From positions 124,001 through 188,000 of the forward strand of contig CAUJDF010000042.1 of NCBI GenBank assembly GCA_963169045.1: a DNA stretch of 64,000 nucleotides, given 5' to 3'. The position numbers and the translations under genes were made by a program. Numbering within the stretch: the stretch's first letter is position 1; each line of letters starts with the position of its first letter. The stretch is from Myxococcota bacterium. Lineage in GTDB: Bacteria; Myxococcota_A; Bradymonadia; UBA7976; UBA1532. Under the pieces are notes generated by a model, which was not told the DNA's origin, made no database searches, and saw only the letters and a program-made list of their open reading frames with translations. Shown piece by piece: positions 25,447 to 36,811 of this stretch.

Positions 25447-27525
25447 ATGCACGGCGCGCACGCGTTCCTCCAGGCCCTCACCATCGTGCTCTGCGTCGCC
25501 GCGGTCACGACGGTGGTGTTCAAGCGGCTGCGGCAGCCGGTGGTGCTGGGCTACATCCTCGCGGGGCTGCTGATCGGGCCGCACATCCCGTTCCCGCTCG
25601 TCGCCGACCAGAACATCGTCGGCACGCTGTCCGAGCTCGGCGTCATCCTGCTGATGTTCGGGCTCGGCCTCGAGTTCAGCATCGCGAAGCTGATCGAGGT
25701 GGGACCGGTCGCGGGCATCGTCGCGGTGCTGCAGTGCAGCGCGATCACGTGGCTCGGCTACATGGTGGGCCAGGTGTTCGGCTGGACGCAGCTCGAGAGC
25801 ATTTTCACCGGCGCGGCGATCGCCAGCTCGAGCACCACGATCATCGCCAAGGCCTTCGACGAGCAGAAGATCCGCGGCCCCTTGCGCGAGCTGGTGGTGG
25901 GCATCCTCATCGTCGAGGACCTGATCGCGATCTTCCTCATGGCCGTGCTCACCGCGGTCGCCACCGGGACCGGGGTGTCGGCCGGAGAGCTCGCGATGAC
26001 GATGGGCCGCCTCGCCGCGTTCCTCGCCGTCCTGCTCGTCGTCGGCGTGCTCGTCGTGCCGCGAGCCGTCCGCTACGTCAACCGGCTCCACACCCCCGAG
26101 GCCACGCTCGTCGCCTCGGTCGGCATCTGCTTCGGGATCGCGCTGCTCGCCCAGGAGTTCGGCTACTCGGTCGCGCTCGGCGCGTTCCTGGCCGGCTCGC
26201 TCGTCGCCGAGTCGGGCGAGGCCCGCGTCGTCGAGCACCTGCTCACGCCGGTCCGCGACATGTTCGCGGCCATCTTCTTCGTGTCGGTCGGCATGATGAT
26301 CGACCCGGCGACGGTGGCCGACAACTGGCCCGCCATCGTCGTGCTCACGCTGGTGGTCGTCGTCGGCAAGGTCACGTTCGTCACCGTGGGCGCGTTCCTC
26401 ACCGGCAACTCGACGCGCGTGTCGGTCCAGACCGCCATGAGCCTGTCCCAGATCGGCGAGTTCGCCTTCATCATGGTGAGCCTCGGCCTCTCGCTGAACG
26501 CGATCGGGCAGTTCCTGTACCCCGTCGCCGTGGCGGTCTCGGCGATCACCACGCTCACGACGCCGTGGCTCATCCGGGTCTCGGGCGGCGCGGCGAACTT
26601 CGTCGACCGCAAGCTGCCGCGATCGATGCAGACGTTCGTCGCCCTCTACGGGAGCTGGCTCGAGCGGCTGCGCACGTCGTCGTCGCGCAACGTGACCGCG
26701 ACGCGCCGGGCCGTGCGCCTGCTCATCATCGACGCGCTGCTCCTCGCCGCGATCGTCGTCGGCCTCTCGCTCTTCGGCGACCGGCTCGCCAACGCGATCG
26801 TCGAGGGCGTCGGGCTCGGGCCGGCCTTCGCCCGGTTCGTGCCGCCGGTCGCGGGCCTCCTGCTCGCGGTGCCGTTCGCGCTCGGCGTGGTGCGGACGGC
26901 GCGCTGGCTCGGCAGGAACCTCGCGGAGCGGGCGCTGCCCCCGACCGAAGGTCTGGACCTCGCCTCCGCGCCGCGCCGCACGCTCATCGTGGCGCTGCAG
27001 CTCGCGATCGTGCTCGTCGTCGGCGCGCCCCTCGTGGCGATCACCGAGCCGTTCGTGCCCGGCTCCTGGGCGGCGGTCGTCTTCCTGCTGCTGCTCGTCG
27101 TGCTCGGCGTCCTCTTCTGGCGCCGGGCGGCCGACCTGCAGGGACACATCCGCGCGGGCGCGCAGGCCATCGTCGAGGTCCTCGCGGCGCAGTCGCACGC
27201 GAAGGACGCCGTCCACGAGGAGGAGGGTCTGCAACAGATCCACCAGCTCCTCCCCGGCATCGGCGAGCCCATCCCCCTCGAGCTCGCGTCGACGAGCCCG
27301 GCGGTCGGCCGCACGCTCGCGCAGCTCGACCTGCGCGGCGCCACCGGCGCGACGGTGCTCGCCATCCGGCGGGGCGCCGGCGGGGTCATCGTGCCGGGCG
27401 CGAAGGAGGTGCTCTGCGTCGGCGACGTGCTGGCCCTGGCCGGCACGCAGGAGGCGATCGCGGCGGCGCGCACCCTGCTGTCGGGCGAGCGCCCGCCGGA
27501 CGTCCGGACGACTCCGGTGGCCTGA
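25447..27525 (+). CDS. Kef-type cation:proton antiporter with C-terminal TrkA-C domain
   Basis: This 692-residue protein has a CPA2 antiporter core of about 12 helices (residues 1-375). It includes GYILAGLLIGPH, FGLGLEFSI, SSSTTIIAKAF and the ion-binding segment VGILIVEDLIAIFLM with its conserved Glu-Asp, then ALGAFLAGSLVAES and SLSQIGEFAFIM. A second membrane region (about 425-565) has further helices. The tail (about 590-692) is a TrkA-C/RCK-C domain (LASTSPAVGRTLAQLDLRG, CVGDVLALAGTQEAI) that probably binds a regulatory ligand. No TrkA-N NAD domain is present. It would exchange K+ or Na+ for H+ at the inner membrane. Confidence 0.9.
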   Translation: MHGAHAFLQALTIVLCVAAVTTVVFKRLRQPVVLGYILAGLLIGPHIPFPLVADQNIVGTLSELGVILLMFGLGLEFSIAKLIEVGPVAGIVAVLQCSAITWLGYMVGQVFGWTQLESIFTGAAIASSSTTIIAKAFDEQKIRGPLRELVVGILIVEDLIAIFLMAVLTAVATGTGVSAGELAMTMGRLAAFLAVLLVVGVLVVPRAVRYVNRLHTPEATLVASVGICFGIALLAQEFGYSVALGAFLAGSLVAESGEARVVEHLLTPVRDMFAAIFFVSVGMMIDPATVADNWPAIVVLTLVVVVGKVTFVTVGAFLTGNSTRVSVQTAMSLSQIGEFAFIMVSLGLSLNAIGQFLYPVAVAVSAITTLTTPWLIRVSGGAANFVDRKLPRSMQTFVALYGSWLERLRTSSSRNVTATRRAVRLLIIDALLLAAIVVGLSLFGDRLANAIVEGVGLGPAFARFVPPVAGLLLAVPFALGVVRTARWLGRNLAERALPPTEGLDLASAPRRTLIVALQLAIVLVVGAPLVAITEPFVPGSWAAVVFLLLLVVLGVLFWRRAADLQGHIRAGAQAIVEVLAAQSHAKDAVHEEEGLQQIHQLLPGIGEPIPLELASTSPAVGRTLAQLDLRGATGATVLAIRRGAGGVIVPGAKEVLCVGDVLALAGTQEAIAAARTLLSGERPPDVRTTPVA

Positions 27526-27537
27526 TCCCCCGGCGCT

Positions 27538-27676
27538 TCAGCGGCCCCGGCGCGCGAACACCCACACGTGCGTCAGGACGATCAGCGGCACGACGACGAA
27601 CGGGAGCCACCGCCGCCCAGACCGCGAGCCCGACCGCGACGCGACCCTCCGAAAACGTCAGCGAATCCGTAGACAT
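27538..27676 (-). pseudogene. Frameshifted small membrane-protein gene
   Basis: The ATG at 27676 has an excellent ribosome site (AAGGGAG, seven bases away) and opens MSTDSLTFSEGRVAVGLAVW. Shortly after, this frame turns into Arg/Pro-rich nonsense. A neighbouring frame gives a clear membrane helix, RWLPFVVVPLIVLTHVWVFA, ending RRGR and TGA at 27538. Joining the two across the GGGCGGCGG run gives a protein of about 46 residues. Either the gene is broken by one base or the run is a sequencing error. It is convergent with the antiporter gene. The remainder of this 294-bp gap (27677-27819) shows nothing clear. Confidence 0.5.
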
Positions 27677-27819
27677 GGAGCATCTCCCTTCGGTTGCGGG
27701 CGCCAGGGATTGCAGCGGGCGTGCCGGACGGCGGCGACCCACCGGGGCCCGCCGCGCCGCGCGCGGGGTGTTCAGGAAGCCGACGGGGTGTCGACGAATT
27801 CCTTTACACTGCGCGCCCG

Positions 27820-28518
27820 ATGCTTCCGGCGATCGACGCGCCCGCGCTGCCGTCCGCCCACGCCGCGCGGCTGCGCGAGGTCGGTGGCGGCTTCCTGCGC
27901 CTGCGGCCCTGGGTGACGGGGCCGGCGATGCTGACGGCGGCGGCGCTGCTCGCCGACGCGCCGCTGCCCACGCGGCAGCGCGTCGCGCGCTACGCCGGCT
28001 TCGCCGCCCTGTTCGCCTCCTTCGCGACGGAGGCCCGGCTGTTGCGGCGGCGCACGCTGTCCGAGCGCTGGCTCTTCACGTCGCTCGTCGTGACCGCCGT
28101 CGCGCTGACCGCGGCCAGCGTCGTGACCGGCGGCGCCGCGAGCCCCGTCGTGCCCCTGATCTTCGCGCCGACCGTCACCGCGTTCGCGGCATTCGGCCGG
28201 CGGCGGCAGAGCACCGTCGCGTTCGCGCTCCTCGTCGCCTCGCTCGCCGTGATCGCGTTCGGACCGCGCTTCCCGCCCCTGCCGCAGCCCGAGCGCGCCT
28301 GGCTGCTGCTCGTGTTCACGCTCGTGTCGGGTACCCTGCTGCGCCTGCCGTCCGCGCCGGCGGGACCGCTGCGCGAGCGCGTCGCCGCCTTCGAGCGCAG
28401 CCTGATCGTGGAGGCTCTGCAGCGGGTCCGCGACAACCACTCCGAGGCGGCGCGCCGCCTGGGCCTCACGCGCGTGACGCTGCTCGACAAGATCAAACGG
28501 CACGGCCTCGCGAGATGA
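27820..28518 (+). CDS. Membrane protein with C-terminal Fis-type DNA-binding domain
   Basis: This protein is 232 residues from the ATG at 27820. The N-terminal 180 residues contain about six hydrophobic helices (AMLTAAALLADA, AGFAALFASFATEA, WLFTSLVVTAVALTAASVV, PVVPLIFAPTVTAFAAFG, TVAFALLVASLAVIAFG, WLLLVFTLVSGTLL). The last 45 residues are a classical Fis/NtrC-type HTH (IVEALQRVRDNHSEAARRLG, RVTLLDKIKRHGL). That places a DNA-binding head directly on a membrane-embedded sensor, without a AAA+ domain. Its stop overlaps the start of a TauE/SafE-type exporter, so it may control that exporter. I do not recognise a named family. Confidence 0.8.
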   Translation: MLPAIDAPALPSAHAARLREVGGGFLRLRPWVTGPAMLTAAALLADAPLPTRQRVARYAGFAALFASFATEARLLRRRTLSERWLFTSLVVTAVALTAASVVTGGAASPVVPLIFAPTVTAFAAFGRRRQSTVAFALLVASLAVIAFGPRFPPLPQPERAWLLLVFTLVSGTLLRLPSAPAGPLRERVAAFERSLIVEALQRVRDNHSEAARRLGLTRVTLLDKIKRHGLAR

Positions 28519-29264
28519 CCGTCCTGCTCTTCCTGATCGTCCTCGGGGCGTTCTTCACCGAGGCGGTCGCCGGCTTCGGATCGACGGTGCTCACCGTCGC
28601 GTTCGGCGCGGCGCTGCTGCCGCTCGACACGCTGCTGCCGGCGTTCGTGCCGGTGAACCTCGTGCTCTCGTTCACGCTCGTGTGGCGGCACCGCGACGCG
28701 ATCGACGGCCGCCTGCTGGTGCGGCGCGTCCTGCCGTTCATGCTGATCGGCTTCCCGGTGGGCATGTTCGCGTTCACCCGCCTCGCCGGCGACCACGAGC
28801 GCGTGCTCAAGCTCACGTTCGGCGCGCTCATCCTGGCGCTGGCCGCGCTCGAGCTTCTGCGGGTGGCGCGCGACCGCGGCGCGCCGTCGCGGCCGCTGCC
28901 GAGGCCGGCCGCGGCGGCGCTGCTCGCGATCGGTGGTGCGATCCACGGCGCGTACTCTTCGGGCGGCCCGATGGTCGTCTACGTGCTCGGGCGCACGGAT
29001 CTCGACAAGCGCCGCTTCCGCAGCACGCTGTCGACGCTGTGGCTCGGCCTCGGCGCGCTGCTGCTCGCCGGCTACCTGCAGAGCGGCCGCGTCGATCGCC
29101 ACACGCTCGGCTACAGCGCGATGTTCCTGCCGGCGATGCTGATCGGCCTGTTCGTCGGCGAGCGCGCCCACGACCGTGTGCCCGCGCGCACGTTCCGCGT
29201 CGTCGTCGCGTGCCTGCTGCTCGCGGGCGGCGCGCTGCTCGCCTGGACCAACCGCCCGCGGTGA
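28515..29264 (+). CDS. TauE/SafE (TSUP) family anion exporter
   Basis: This 249-residue protein has about eight membrane helices. The TSUP signature is seen in both halves: FFTEAVAGFGSTVLTVAFGA near residues 12-31 and GGAIHGAYSSGGPMVVYVLG near 139-158. Family members move sulfite, sulfoacetate or other organosulfur anions across the inner membrane. The ATG overlaps the stop of the membrane-bound Fis-type regulator (ATGA), so the two are coupled. Confidence 0.9.
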   Translation: MTVLLFLIVLGAFFTEAVAGFGSTVLTVAFGAALLPLDTLLPAFVPVNLVLSFTLVWRHRDAIDGRLLVRRVLPFMLIGFPVGMFAFTRLAGDHERVLKLTFGALILALAALELLRVARDRGAPSRPLPRPAAAALLAIGGAIHGAYSSGGPMVVYVLGRTDLDKRRFRSTLSTLWLGLGALLLAGYLQSGRVDRHTLGYSAMFLPAMLIGLFVGERAHDRVPARTFRVVVACLLLAGGALLAWTNRPR

Positions 29265-29274
29265 GGCGGCCGGG

Positions 29275-29862
29275 TCACGCCCCCTCGCGCAGGGCGAGCG
29301 CCCTCGAGAACGCATAGCCGACGACGTTCCATGCCCACACGCTCGTCCAGAAGAAGCCGACGCCGAGCGCCAGCAGGCCGAGCAACGACAACGAGATGGC
29401 GGCGAGCGCGATGGCCCACGCGTGCAGGTAGGCGCGCCCGCCCTCGATCGCGCGCCGGAAGGCGCGGTCCGGCCGGTAGAGGTACCGGATGTCGCCGAAG
29501 GCGGCGTTGTAGGTCATGCCGCCGGGCAGGCTGAAGATCGCCAGCGCGAACGCGACGCCGCAGGGCGCCCACAGCCACGGCGACCCGAACCAGGCGCCCA
29601 GGCCGAACAGCGCCGCCGGCGAGAGGTAGATCGCGATGGCCAGCCACGCCGTCAGCCCGCGCACGAACGTGCGCCGCCACGGCGCGAACCCGCGGAACCA
29701 GGGCGGATCGCCGAGGTGCAGCCGGCGCACGGTGTCGAGGCGGTGGCCGAGGTTGAGGATCCAGCCGGGCAGCGTGGTGAACATCAGCGCGCCGCCGACG
29801 AGCAGGTCGCGGCGCGCCTCGGCCGTCGCCAGCGGGAAGCGGAAGCACTCGCGCAGGTTCAT
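29275..29862 (-). CDS. DUF4013-like integral membrane protein
   Basis: This protein is 195 residues from the ATG at 29862, which overlaps the SDR stop. The order of elements, CFRFPL, LLVGGALMFTTLPGWILNLGHRLDT, a central stretch GFAPWRRTFVRGLTAWLAIA and three or four helices (AIYLSPAALFGLGAW, GVAFALAIFSLPGGM, AIALAAISLSLLGLLALGVGFFW), resembles DUF4013 membrane proteins. Function unknown. It is translationally coupled to the short-chain dehydrogenase. Confidence 0.75.
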   Translation of the reverse strand: MNLRECFRFPLATAEARRDLLVGGALMFTTLPGWILNLGHRLDTVRRLHLGDPPWFRGFAPWRRTFVRGLTAWLAIAIYLSPAALFGLGAWFGSPWLWAPCGVAFALAIFSLPGGMTYNAAFGDIRYLYRPDRAFRRAIEGGRAYLHAWAIALAAISLSLLGLLALGVGFFWTSVWAWNVVGYAFSRALALREGA

Positions 29863-30620
29863 CAGGCGACGGTGTAGCCGCCGTCGATCACGAAGGTCTG
29901 CCCCGTCACGAAGCTCGACTCGTCCGACGCGAGGAAGAGCGCGATGCCGGCGATCTCCTCCGGCTGGCCGTGCCGGCCGAGGGCCGCCCGCGACGTGTAC
30001 ATGCGGGCGAGGTCGGGCGTGCCGGTGATCGCCGAGGCGAGGCGCGTCTCGACGAGGCCGGGCGCGATGGCGTTGAAGCGGATGCCCGCCGGACCGAGCT
30101 CGACGGCCAGCGTCTGCGTCATGGAAATCATCGCGGCCTTCGTCATGCCGTAGACGCCCTGGGCCGGCGACGCCCGCATGCCCTGGATGCTCGCGACGTT
30201 GACCACCGAGCCGCCGCGCCCCGCCGCCATCAGCCGGCGCGCCACCTCGCGCGTCATCTCGAACGGCCCGCGCAGGTTCACCTCGAACGTCTTGGCCCAC
30301 GCGCCGTCGTCGACGGTGAGCATCGGGCCGAAGTGCGGGTTGGTCGCCGCGTTGTTCACGAGGACGTCGGGCAGGCCCACCTCGTCGGCGACGGACGCGA
30401 CGAGCGCGCGCACGTCGGCGAGGTTGCCGGCGTGCGAGGCGCGCGGAAACGCGGAACCGGGCCGCTCGGCGTTGATCGCGTCGGCCACCTTCCGCACGCC
30501 CTCGGCCTTGCGAGCGGTGAGCACGACGCGCGCCCCCTCGCGGGCGAACGCGGCGGCGATGGCGGCGCCGATGCCGCGGCTGGCGCCGGTGACGAGCGCG
30601 ACCTTCCCTTCGAGACGCAT
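29862..30620 (-). CDS. Short-chain dehydrogenase/reductase (SDR)
   Basis: This 252-residue protein is a classical SDR. It has a cofactor loop TGASRGIG (11-18), the motif NNAAT (89-93) and catalytic Ser144, Tyr157 and Lys161 (VYGMTK). [15 protein letters not shown] and the C-terminal [13 protein letters not shown] are typical of FabG/2,5-dichloro-diol-type family members. It most likely oxidises or reduces a secondary alcohol with NAD(P). The substrate is unknown; the coupled neighbour is a DUF4013 membrane protein. Confidence 0.92.
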   Translation of the reverse strand: MRLEGKVALVTGASRGIGAAIAAAFAREGARVVLTARKAEGVRKVADAINAERPGSAFPRASHAGNLADVRALVASVADEVGLPDVLVNNAATNPHFGPMLTVDDGAWAKTFEVNLRGPFEMTREVARRLMAAGRGGSVVNVASIQGMRASPAQGVYGMTKAAMISMTQTLAVELGPAGIRFNAIAPGLVETRLASAITGTPDLARMYTSRAALGRHGQPEEIAGIALFLASDESSFVTGQTFVIDGGYTVA

Positions 30621-30667
30621 GGGACCTCCCTTTCGGGCGGCATCATACGGCGATACTCTCCGCGCCG

Positions 30668-32236
<1,569 letters not shown>

Positions 32237-35200
32237 TCACAGCGTCCAGTTGAGGATGGAGGCGCGCTCCTCGGGGGTGAGGTCGCCGACCACGTCTTCG
32301 ATGTCGAGGCCGCCGACGCCGCCGATCGCGTCGAGCGGGCTGGCGAACTGGCCGAGCAGCAGCATCAGGCGCTTCGTCTCGCCCGGCGCGACCTCCACGC
32401 GGTACTGGACGTAGACCTCGCCGCCTTCGAGCTCGGCGAACACCGGCGCCTCGCCGCTCCCGTCGCCGTAGACCGCGGCGAGCAGCGTCGACGAGGTGTC
32501 GCTCGTCCGCACGAACCAGACGTCCTGCTCGTCGACGGCGCTGTCGCCGCTGCTGTCGGCCAGCACGCCCGAGGCGTTGATGCCGCCGTACCACGCGAGG
32601 GTGAGGGCGATCGGCGCGTCACCGGTGTTCGTCACCGCGTCGACGTAGCGCGCGAAGCGGGCGTCCGCGGGGACGTACACGTCGCGGGTGAACGACATGC
32701 CATCCCACTCCATGGCCGGGAAGCTCAGGCGGCGCCCCTCGTTCGAGCTGACGGCGACGGCGTGCGGCGGCTCGTAGTCGTCGTACTCGTCGACCTCGAG
32801 GGATGGGAAGTCCTCGACGGCGTCGTCGGTGCCCGTCGCGATCTGGCCTTCGATCTGGACGTCCCAGACGAAGCCGCCGGCGTCCTCGAGGGTGACCGGC
32901 AGGTCGACGACCCGCTCGTCGTCCCCAGGGTCGCTCGGATCGAGGCCGAGCTGCGCCTCGAGGCCGTCGTCGATGCCTGCGCCGTCGGTGTCGACCCGCG
33001 TCGGATCGCTGCCGAGCGCGACCTCGTCGCCGTCGCCGAGCCCGTCGCCGTCGCTGTCCGCGTCGAGCGGGTCGGCGCCGGCGTCGATCTCGGCGGCGAT
33101 CGTCAGCCCGTCGCCGTCGTCGTCGGCGCCGAGGTCGTCGCCGCCCGCCGCGGGATCGAGCCCGAGGCGGTACTCGAAGCCGTCGTCGCGCCCGTCGCCG
33201 TCGCTGTCGGGCAGGGCGGGATCGCTGCCCAGCGCGTCCTCGAACGCGTCGGACAGGCCGTCCCCGTCGCCGTCGGGGAGCACGTTCCAGTTGGCGACCG
33301 TGGCCAGCGTCTCGGCGTCGAGGTCGGCCATGTAGGCCGCCGGATCGCCGGCGATCGCGGCCACCACGTCCCCGGCCGCCGCCGCCGTGGCCTGCTGCGT
33401 GAGGAACCACACGAGGCGCACCGTCTCTCCGGCGCGCAGGCGCACGCCGTACTCGACGGAGAGCTGCGTCCCTTCGAGCGCGACGCCGGTGACGCGGGCG
33501 CGGCTCGCCGGATCGCCGTAGGCGTGGCCGAAGGCGGGCCGGCCGACGTCGTCGGCGTCCTGGGCGGTGACGAACCACGCGTCGGCGGCAGAGGCCGCGC
33601 CGTCGCCGTCGTCGTCCGGCAGGACCTCGATCGTCACGCCCCCGCCGATCCCGGCGAGGCCGCTGATCCGCACGTTCACGAACGCGGGCGCGTCGTCGAG
33701 GTTCGTGAGCTCCTCGGTGAGCCGGGCGTAACCGTCGTCGGCGGGCACGCGCAGGCGGCGCTGCACCCGCACCGGGCCGGCCATGCGCGGCCCGCCCACG
33801 CGCTCGCGGTCGTCGGCGCCGGCGACCATGGTCCCGGCGGTGAACGTCCGGCTGTTCACGCGCTGCTGCCCATACGCGCCGAGGTTCTCGAACAGCAGGA
33901 ACGCCGGTGAGAAGCGCCAGCTGAAGCCGTCGCCGTCCACCAGGGTGGAGATGAGGTTGGACGAAGAGGCCTCGTCGTCGGGATCGAGCGGATCGGTGCC
34001 GTCGACGAGCACCTCCTCGCCGTCCCACCGTCCGTCGTCGTCGCTGTCGCGGTCCCGCGGGTTGGTGCCGAGCTCGGCTTCGAGCGCCTCCGGCAGGCCG
34101 TCGTCGTCGCCGTCCACCTCGTCGCCGTCAGGGATGCCGTCGCCGTCGTCGTCCTCGTCGCACGCGTCGCCCGCGCTGTCGCCGTCCAGGTCGCCCTGGC
34201 CCGGATCGGCCACCTCGACGCAGACGTCGACGAGGTCGCAGTGGCCGTCGCCGTCGCTGTCGACCGCGCGGCTCGAGGCGCGGCGGGGGTCCGTCCCGCA
34301 ATCGAGCTCGGCGAGGTCGTCGCCGCCGTCGCCGTCGTCGTCCGCCCCGCAGGCGTCGCCCACGCCGTCCGCGTCGGCGTCGTCCTGGCGCGGATCGCCC
34401 TGCGCCGGGCAGACGTCGCAGGCGTCGCCCACGTCGTCCGCGATCGGCTCGCAGAAGAACGGCAGCTCGGTGCGGCAGTTCCCGTCGTTCCAGAAGCCGC
34501 TGCTCTGGAGCTCGACGCAGTCTTCGTTGCCGCCGGAGTCGTTGGGCTCGCCGGCGTTCCATCGGGTGAACGGCGACCGGACGCCGGCGACGGTGAGCAC
34601 CTGCCCCTCGACGTCGGCGTCGCCGTGTCCGATCCACCGCGTCGCGTTGCCGCTGCGCGCCACCAGCAGCGTGTTCTCCGCCGCGTCGTCGACGACCGCC
34701 AGGTCGCCGCCGAACTGCTGGCAGTAAACGCGCGCGGCCTCGAAGGACAACCGCGTCGCGCAGGCGAGGTACGGGCGGCCGGCGTCGGACGTGAACACCG
34801 TGCAGCCCGAGGCGGCGGCGCAGGCGTCGGCGTCGCCGCAGTTGAACGTGCCGGCGGCATCACCGTTGGCCTGGTCCGCGTTCGACACCCCCGGGCAGTT
34901 GTCCGCGGCGTCGTTCAGTCCGTCGTCGTCAGTGTCGGTGCACGCGTCGCCGCGGCCATCGCCGTCGAAGTCGCCCTGATCGGGATCGGCGGCATCGGGG
35001 CAGACGTCGATCCCGTCGCACACGCCGTCGCCGTCGGCGTCGGCGGCCTCCGGCGTGACCGCCGCGTCCTGCGGATCGCCCTCGCACGCGATCTCGACGC
35101 GGTCGGTGGCGCCGTCGCCGTCGCTGTCGTCGCACGCGTCGCCGACGCCGTCGCCGTCGGCGTCCGCCTGGTCGTCGCGCAGCAGCGGGCAGCGGTCGAG

Positions 35201-36811
35201 GCCGTTGCACACCCCGTCGCCGTCGAAGTCCGGGCCCTCGTCGTCCTCGGGATCGAGCGGATCGGTGCCGCAGGCCTCCTCGGTCAGGTCCTCGACGCCG
35301 TCGCCGTCGTCATCGGCGTCGCACACGTCGCCCGCGCCGTCGCCGTCGGTGTCGGTCCCGTCGTGGCTGGCCACGTCCGGGCACGAATCGCAGGCATCTC
35401 CAACGCGGTCGACCGCCAGCTCGCAGATGAAGCCGAGACTGCTGGCGCACTGGGCGTCGTTCCAGTCCGCGCCACGGTGCCAGTAGTGAACGCAGTCCTC
35501 GTTGCCCGAGTTGTTGGGCTCGCCGCGGCCCCAGTCCTGGCGGGCGTCCGCGCTGCCGTCCACCCACCGGTAGTCGCCCTCGCGCGCGGCGTCGGTGAGG
35601 CCGATCCACACGTCGCCGACCGACTCGTCGAACGCGCCCGCGAGCCGCTCGTCCTCCTCGTCGGTGTCGATGACGAGCAGGTCGGCGCCGAACCGCTGGC
35701 AGAAGCGGCGCGCGTCGGCCCACGCGCGGGGCTGATCGGTGCACACGAGGTAGCGCGGCCCGCCGTCGGCCTCGATGACGTCGCAGCCCGAGGCGGTCGC
35801 GCACGACGCCGCGTCGCCGCACGTCAGCGCCGTGTCGCGGTTGGCCTGGTCGGCGTTCGCGATCGCCGGGCAGTTGTCGGCGTCGTCGGCGACGCCGTCG
35901 TCGTCGGCGTCGACGTCGCAGGCGTCGCCCTGGTCGTCGCCGTCCGCGTCGGCCTGGTCGGCGTTCGCGATCTCCGGGCAGTTGTCGAGCGCGTCGCAGA
36001 TCCCGTCGCCGTCGCCGTCCGCCGGCGTCGACCCGTCGTCCGCGGCGTCGCTGCCGCACGCGATCTCGTCCTCGTCGGGCGCGCCGTCGCCGTCGTCGTC
36101 GTCGTCGCAGGCGTCGCCCTCGCCGTCGCCGTCGAGGTCCGCGCCGGCGTCGGGCACCGCGGGACAGAGGTCCGCGGCGTCGCAGATGTCGTCGCCGTCG
36201 CCGTCGGCGGGGACGTCGGCCTCGTCGGCGGGATCGGTGCCGCACGCCGCCTCTTCGTCGTTCGGCGCGCCATCGCCGTCCACGTCGTCGTCGCAGGCGT
36301 CGCCCTCGCCGTCGCCGTCGAGGTCGGTCGGATCGGGATCGGCGTCGTCGGGGCAGAGGTCGCGCGCGTCGCACACGCCGTCGCCGTCGCGGTCCGCCGG
36401 CGCGTCGGCGCCGTCGAGCGGATCGGTGCCGCAGCTCGCCTCCACGGCGTCGCTCGCGCCGTCGCCGTCGTCGTCGGCGTCGCACAGATCGCCCTGAGCG
36501 TCGCCGTCCGCGTTGGCCTGGTCCGGGTTCGCCGCGCCGACGCAGTTGTCGACGTCGTCGCAGACATCGTCGTCGTCGGCGTCGTCGCAGACGCCCATGT
36601 CGGCGGGGGCGCCATCGGGCAGCGCGCCGTCGGGCAGCGCGCCATCGGGCGTCGCGCCGTCGGGCGCCGCGCCGTCGGGCGTCGGCCCGCCGTCGGGGGT
36701 CACCGATCCGTCGGCGGGGACGGCGCCGTCCGCCGTGTCGACCGTGGTCCCGTCGTCACACCCCGCCAGGGCGAACATCGCCGCCAGCAGGAGCATCGCT
36801 TCGCGTCTCAT
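32237..36811 (-). CDS. Giant calcium-binding lipoprotein with two C-type lectin domains and TSP3 repeats
   Basis: This 1524-residue protein has lipobox ALAGC (Cys18) and an Asp/Pro/Gly linker with PDGA repeats (about 40-70). Many thrombospondin type 3 calcium repeats (DADGDGxGDACD) occupy about 74-330, 470-650 and 790-945. Two C-type lectin domains are set among them. Domain 1 (about 343-464) has WIGL, the EPN sugar motif (431-433) and WND (450-452). Domain 2 (about 670-788) has WIGH, EPN (755-757) and WND (774-776). EPN plus WND is the Ca2+-dependent mannose-type binding signature. The last about 570 residues hold two related beta-sandwich domains separated by more acidic DxDxDG repeats. The start ATG has a strong GAGGAGG site. 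The sterol-desaturase gene overlaps its start by 56 bp. Confidence 0.9.
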   Translation of the reverse strand: MRREAMLLLAAMFALAGCDDGTTVDTADGAVPADGSVTPDGGPTPDGAAPDGATPDGALPDGALPDGAPADMGVCDDADDDDVCDDVDNCVGAANPDQANADGDAQGDLCDADDDGDGASDAVEASCGTDPLDGADAPADRDGDGVCDARDLCPDDADPDPTDLDGDGEGDACDDDVDGDGAPNDEEAACGTDPADEADVPADGDGDDICDAADLCPAVPDAGADLDGDGEGDACDDDDDGDGAPDEDEIACGSDAADDGSTPADGDGDGICDALDNCPEIANADQADADGDDQGDACDVDADDDGVADDADNCPAIANADQANRDTALTCGDAASCATASGCDVIEADGGPRYLVCTDQPRAWADARRFCQRFGADLLVIDTDEEDERLAGAFDESVGDVWIGLTDAAREGDYRWVDGSADARQDWGRGEPNNSGNEDCVHYWHRGADWNDAQCASSLGFICELAVDRVGDACDSCPDVASHDGTDTDGDGAGDVCDADDDGDGVEDLTEEACGTDPLDPEDDEGPDFDGDGVCNGLDRCPLLRDDQADADGDGVGDACDDSDGDGATDRVEIACEGDPQDAAVTPEAADADGDGVCDGIDVCPDAADPDQGDFDGDGRGDACTDTDDDGLNDAADNCPGVSNADQANGDAAGTFNCGDADACAAASGCTVFTSDAGRPYLACATRLSFEAARVYCQQFGGDLAVVDDAAENTLLVARSGNATRWIGHGDADVEGQVLTVAGVRSPFTRWNAGEPNDSGGNEDCVELQSSGFWNDGNCRTELPFFCEPIADDVGDACDVCPAQGDPRQDDADADGVGDACGADDDGDGGDDLAELDCGTDPRRASSRAVDSDGDGHCDLVDVCVEVADPGQGDLDGDSAGDACDEDDDGDGIPDGDEVDGDDDGLPEALEAELGTNPRDRDSDDDGRWDGEEVLVDGTDPLDPDDEASSSNLISTLVDGDGFSWRFSPAFLLFENLGAYGQQRVNSRTFTAGTMVAGADDRERVGGPRMAGPVRVQRRLRVPADDGYARLTEELTNLDDAPAFVNVRISGLAGIGGGVTIEVLPDDDGDGAASAADAWFVTAQDADDVGRPAFGHAYGDPASRARVTGVALEGTQLSVEYGVRLRAGETVRLVWFLTQQATAAAAGDVVAAIAGDPAAYMADLDAETLATVANWNVLPDGDGDGLSDAFEDALGSDPALPDSDGDGRDDGFEYRLGLDPAAGGDDLGADDDGDGLTIAAEIDAGADPLDADSDGDGLGDGDEVALGSDPTRVDTDGAGIDDGLEAQLGLDPSDPGDDERVVDLPVTLEDAGGFVWDVQIEGQIATGTDDAVEDFPSLEVDEYDDYEPPHAVAVSSNEGRRLSFPAMEWDGMSFTRDVYVPADARFARYVDAVTNTGDAPIALTLAWYGGINASGVLADSSGDSAVDEQDVWFVRTSDTSSTLLAAVYGDGSGEAPVFAELEGGEVYVQYRVEVAPGETKRLMLLLGQFASPLDAIGGVGGLDIEDVVGDLTPEERASILNWTL

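Noticed and set aside
30645..30660. GTATC and GTATG pair upstream of the SDR and sigma-54 activator genes
   Set aside because: The spacing is 8 bp instead of 10, and the flanking GATTGT is missing.
32237..36811. Extreme Asp-rich repeats as an assembly artefact or mis-translated frame
   Set aside because: The frame is continuous, has a lipobox and strong ribosome site, and contains two well-formed lectin domains, so it is a real TSP3 protein.
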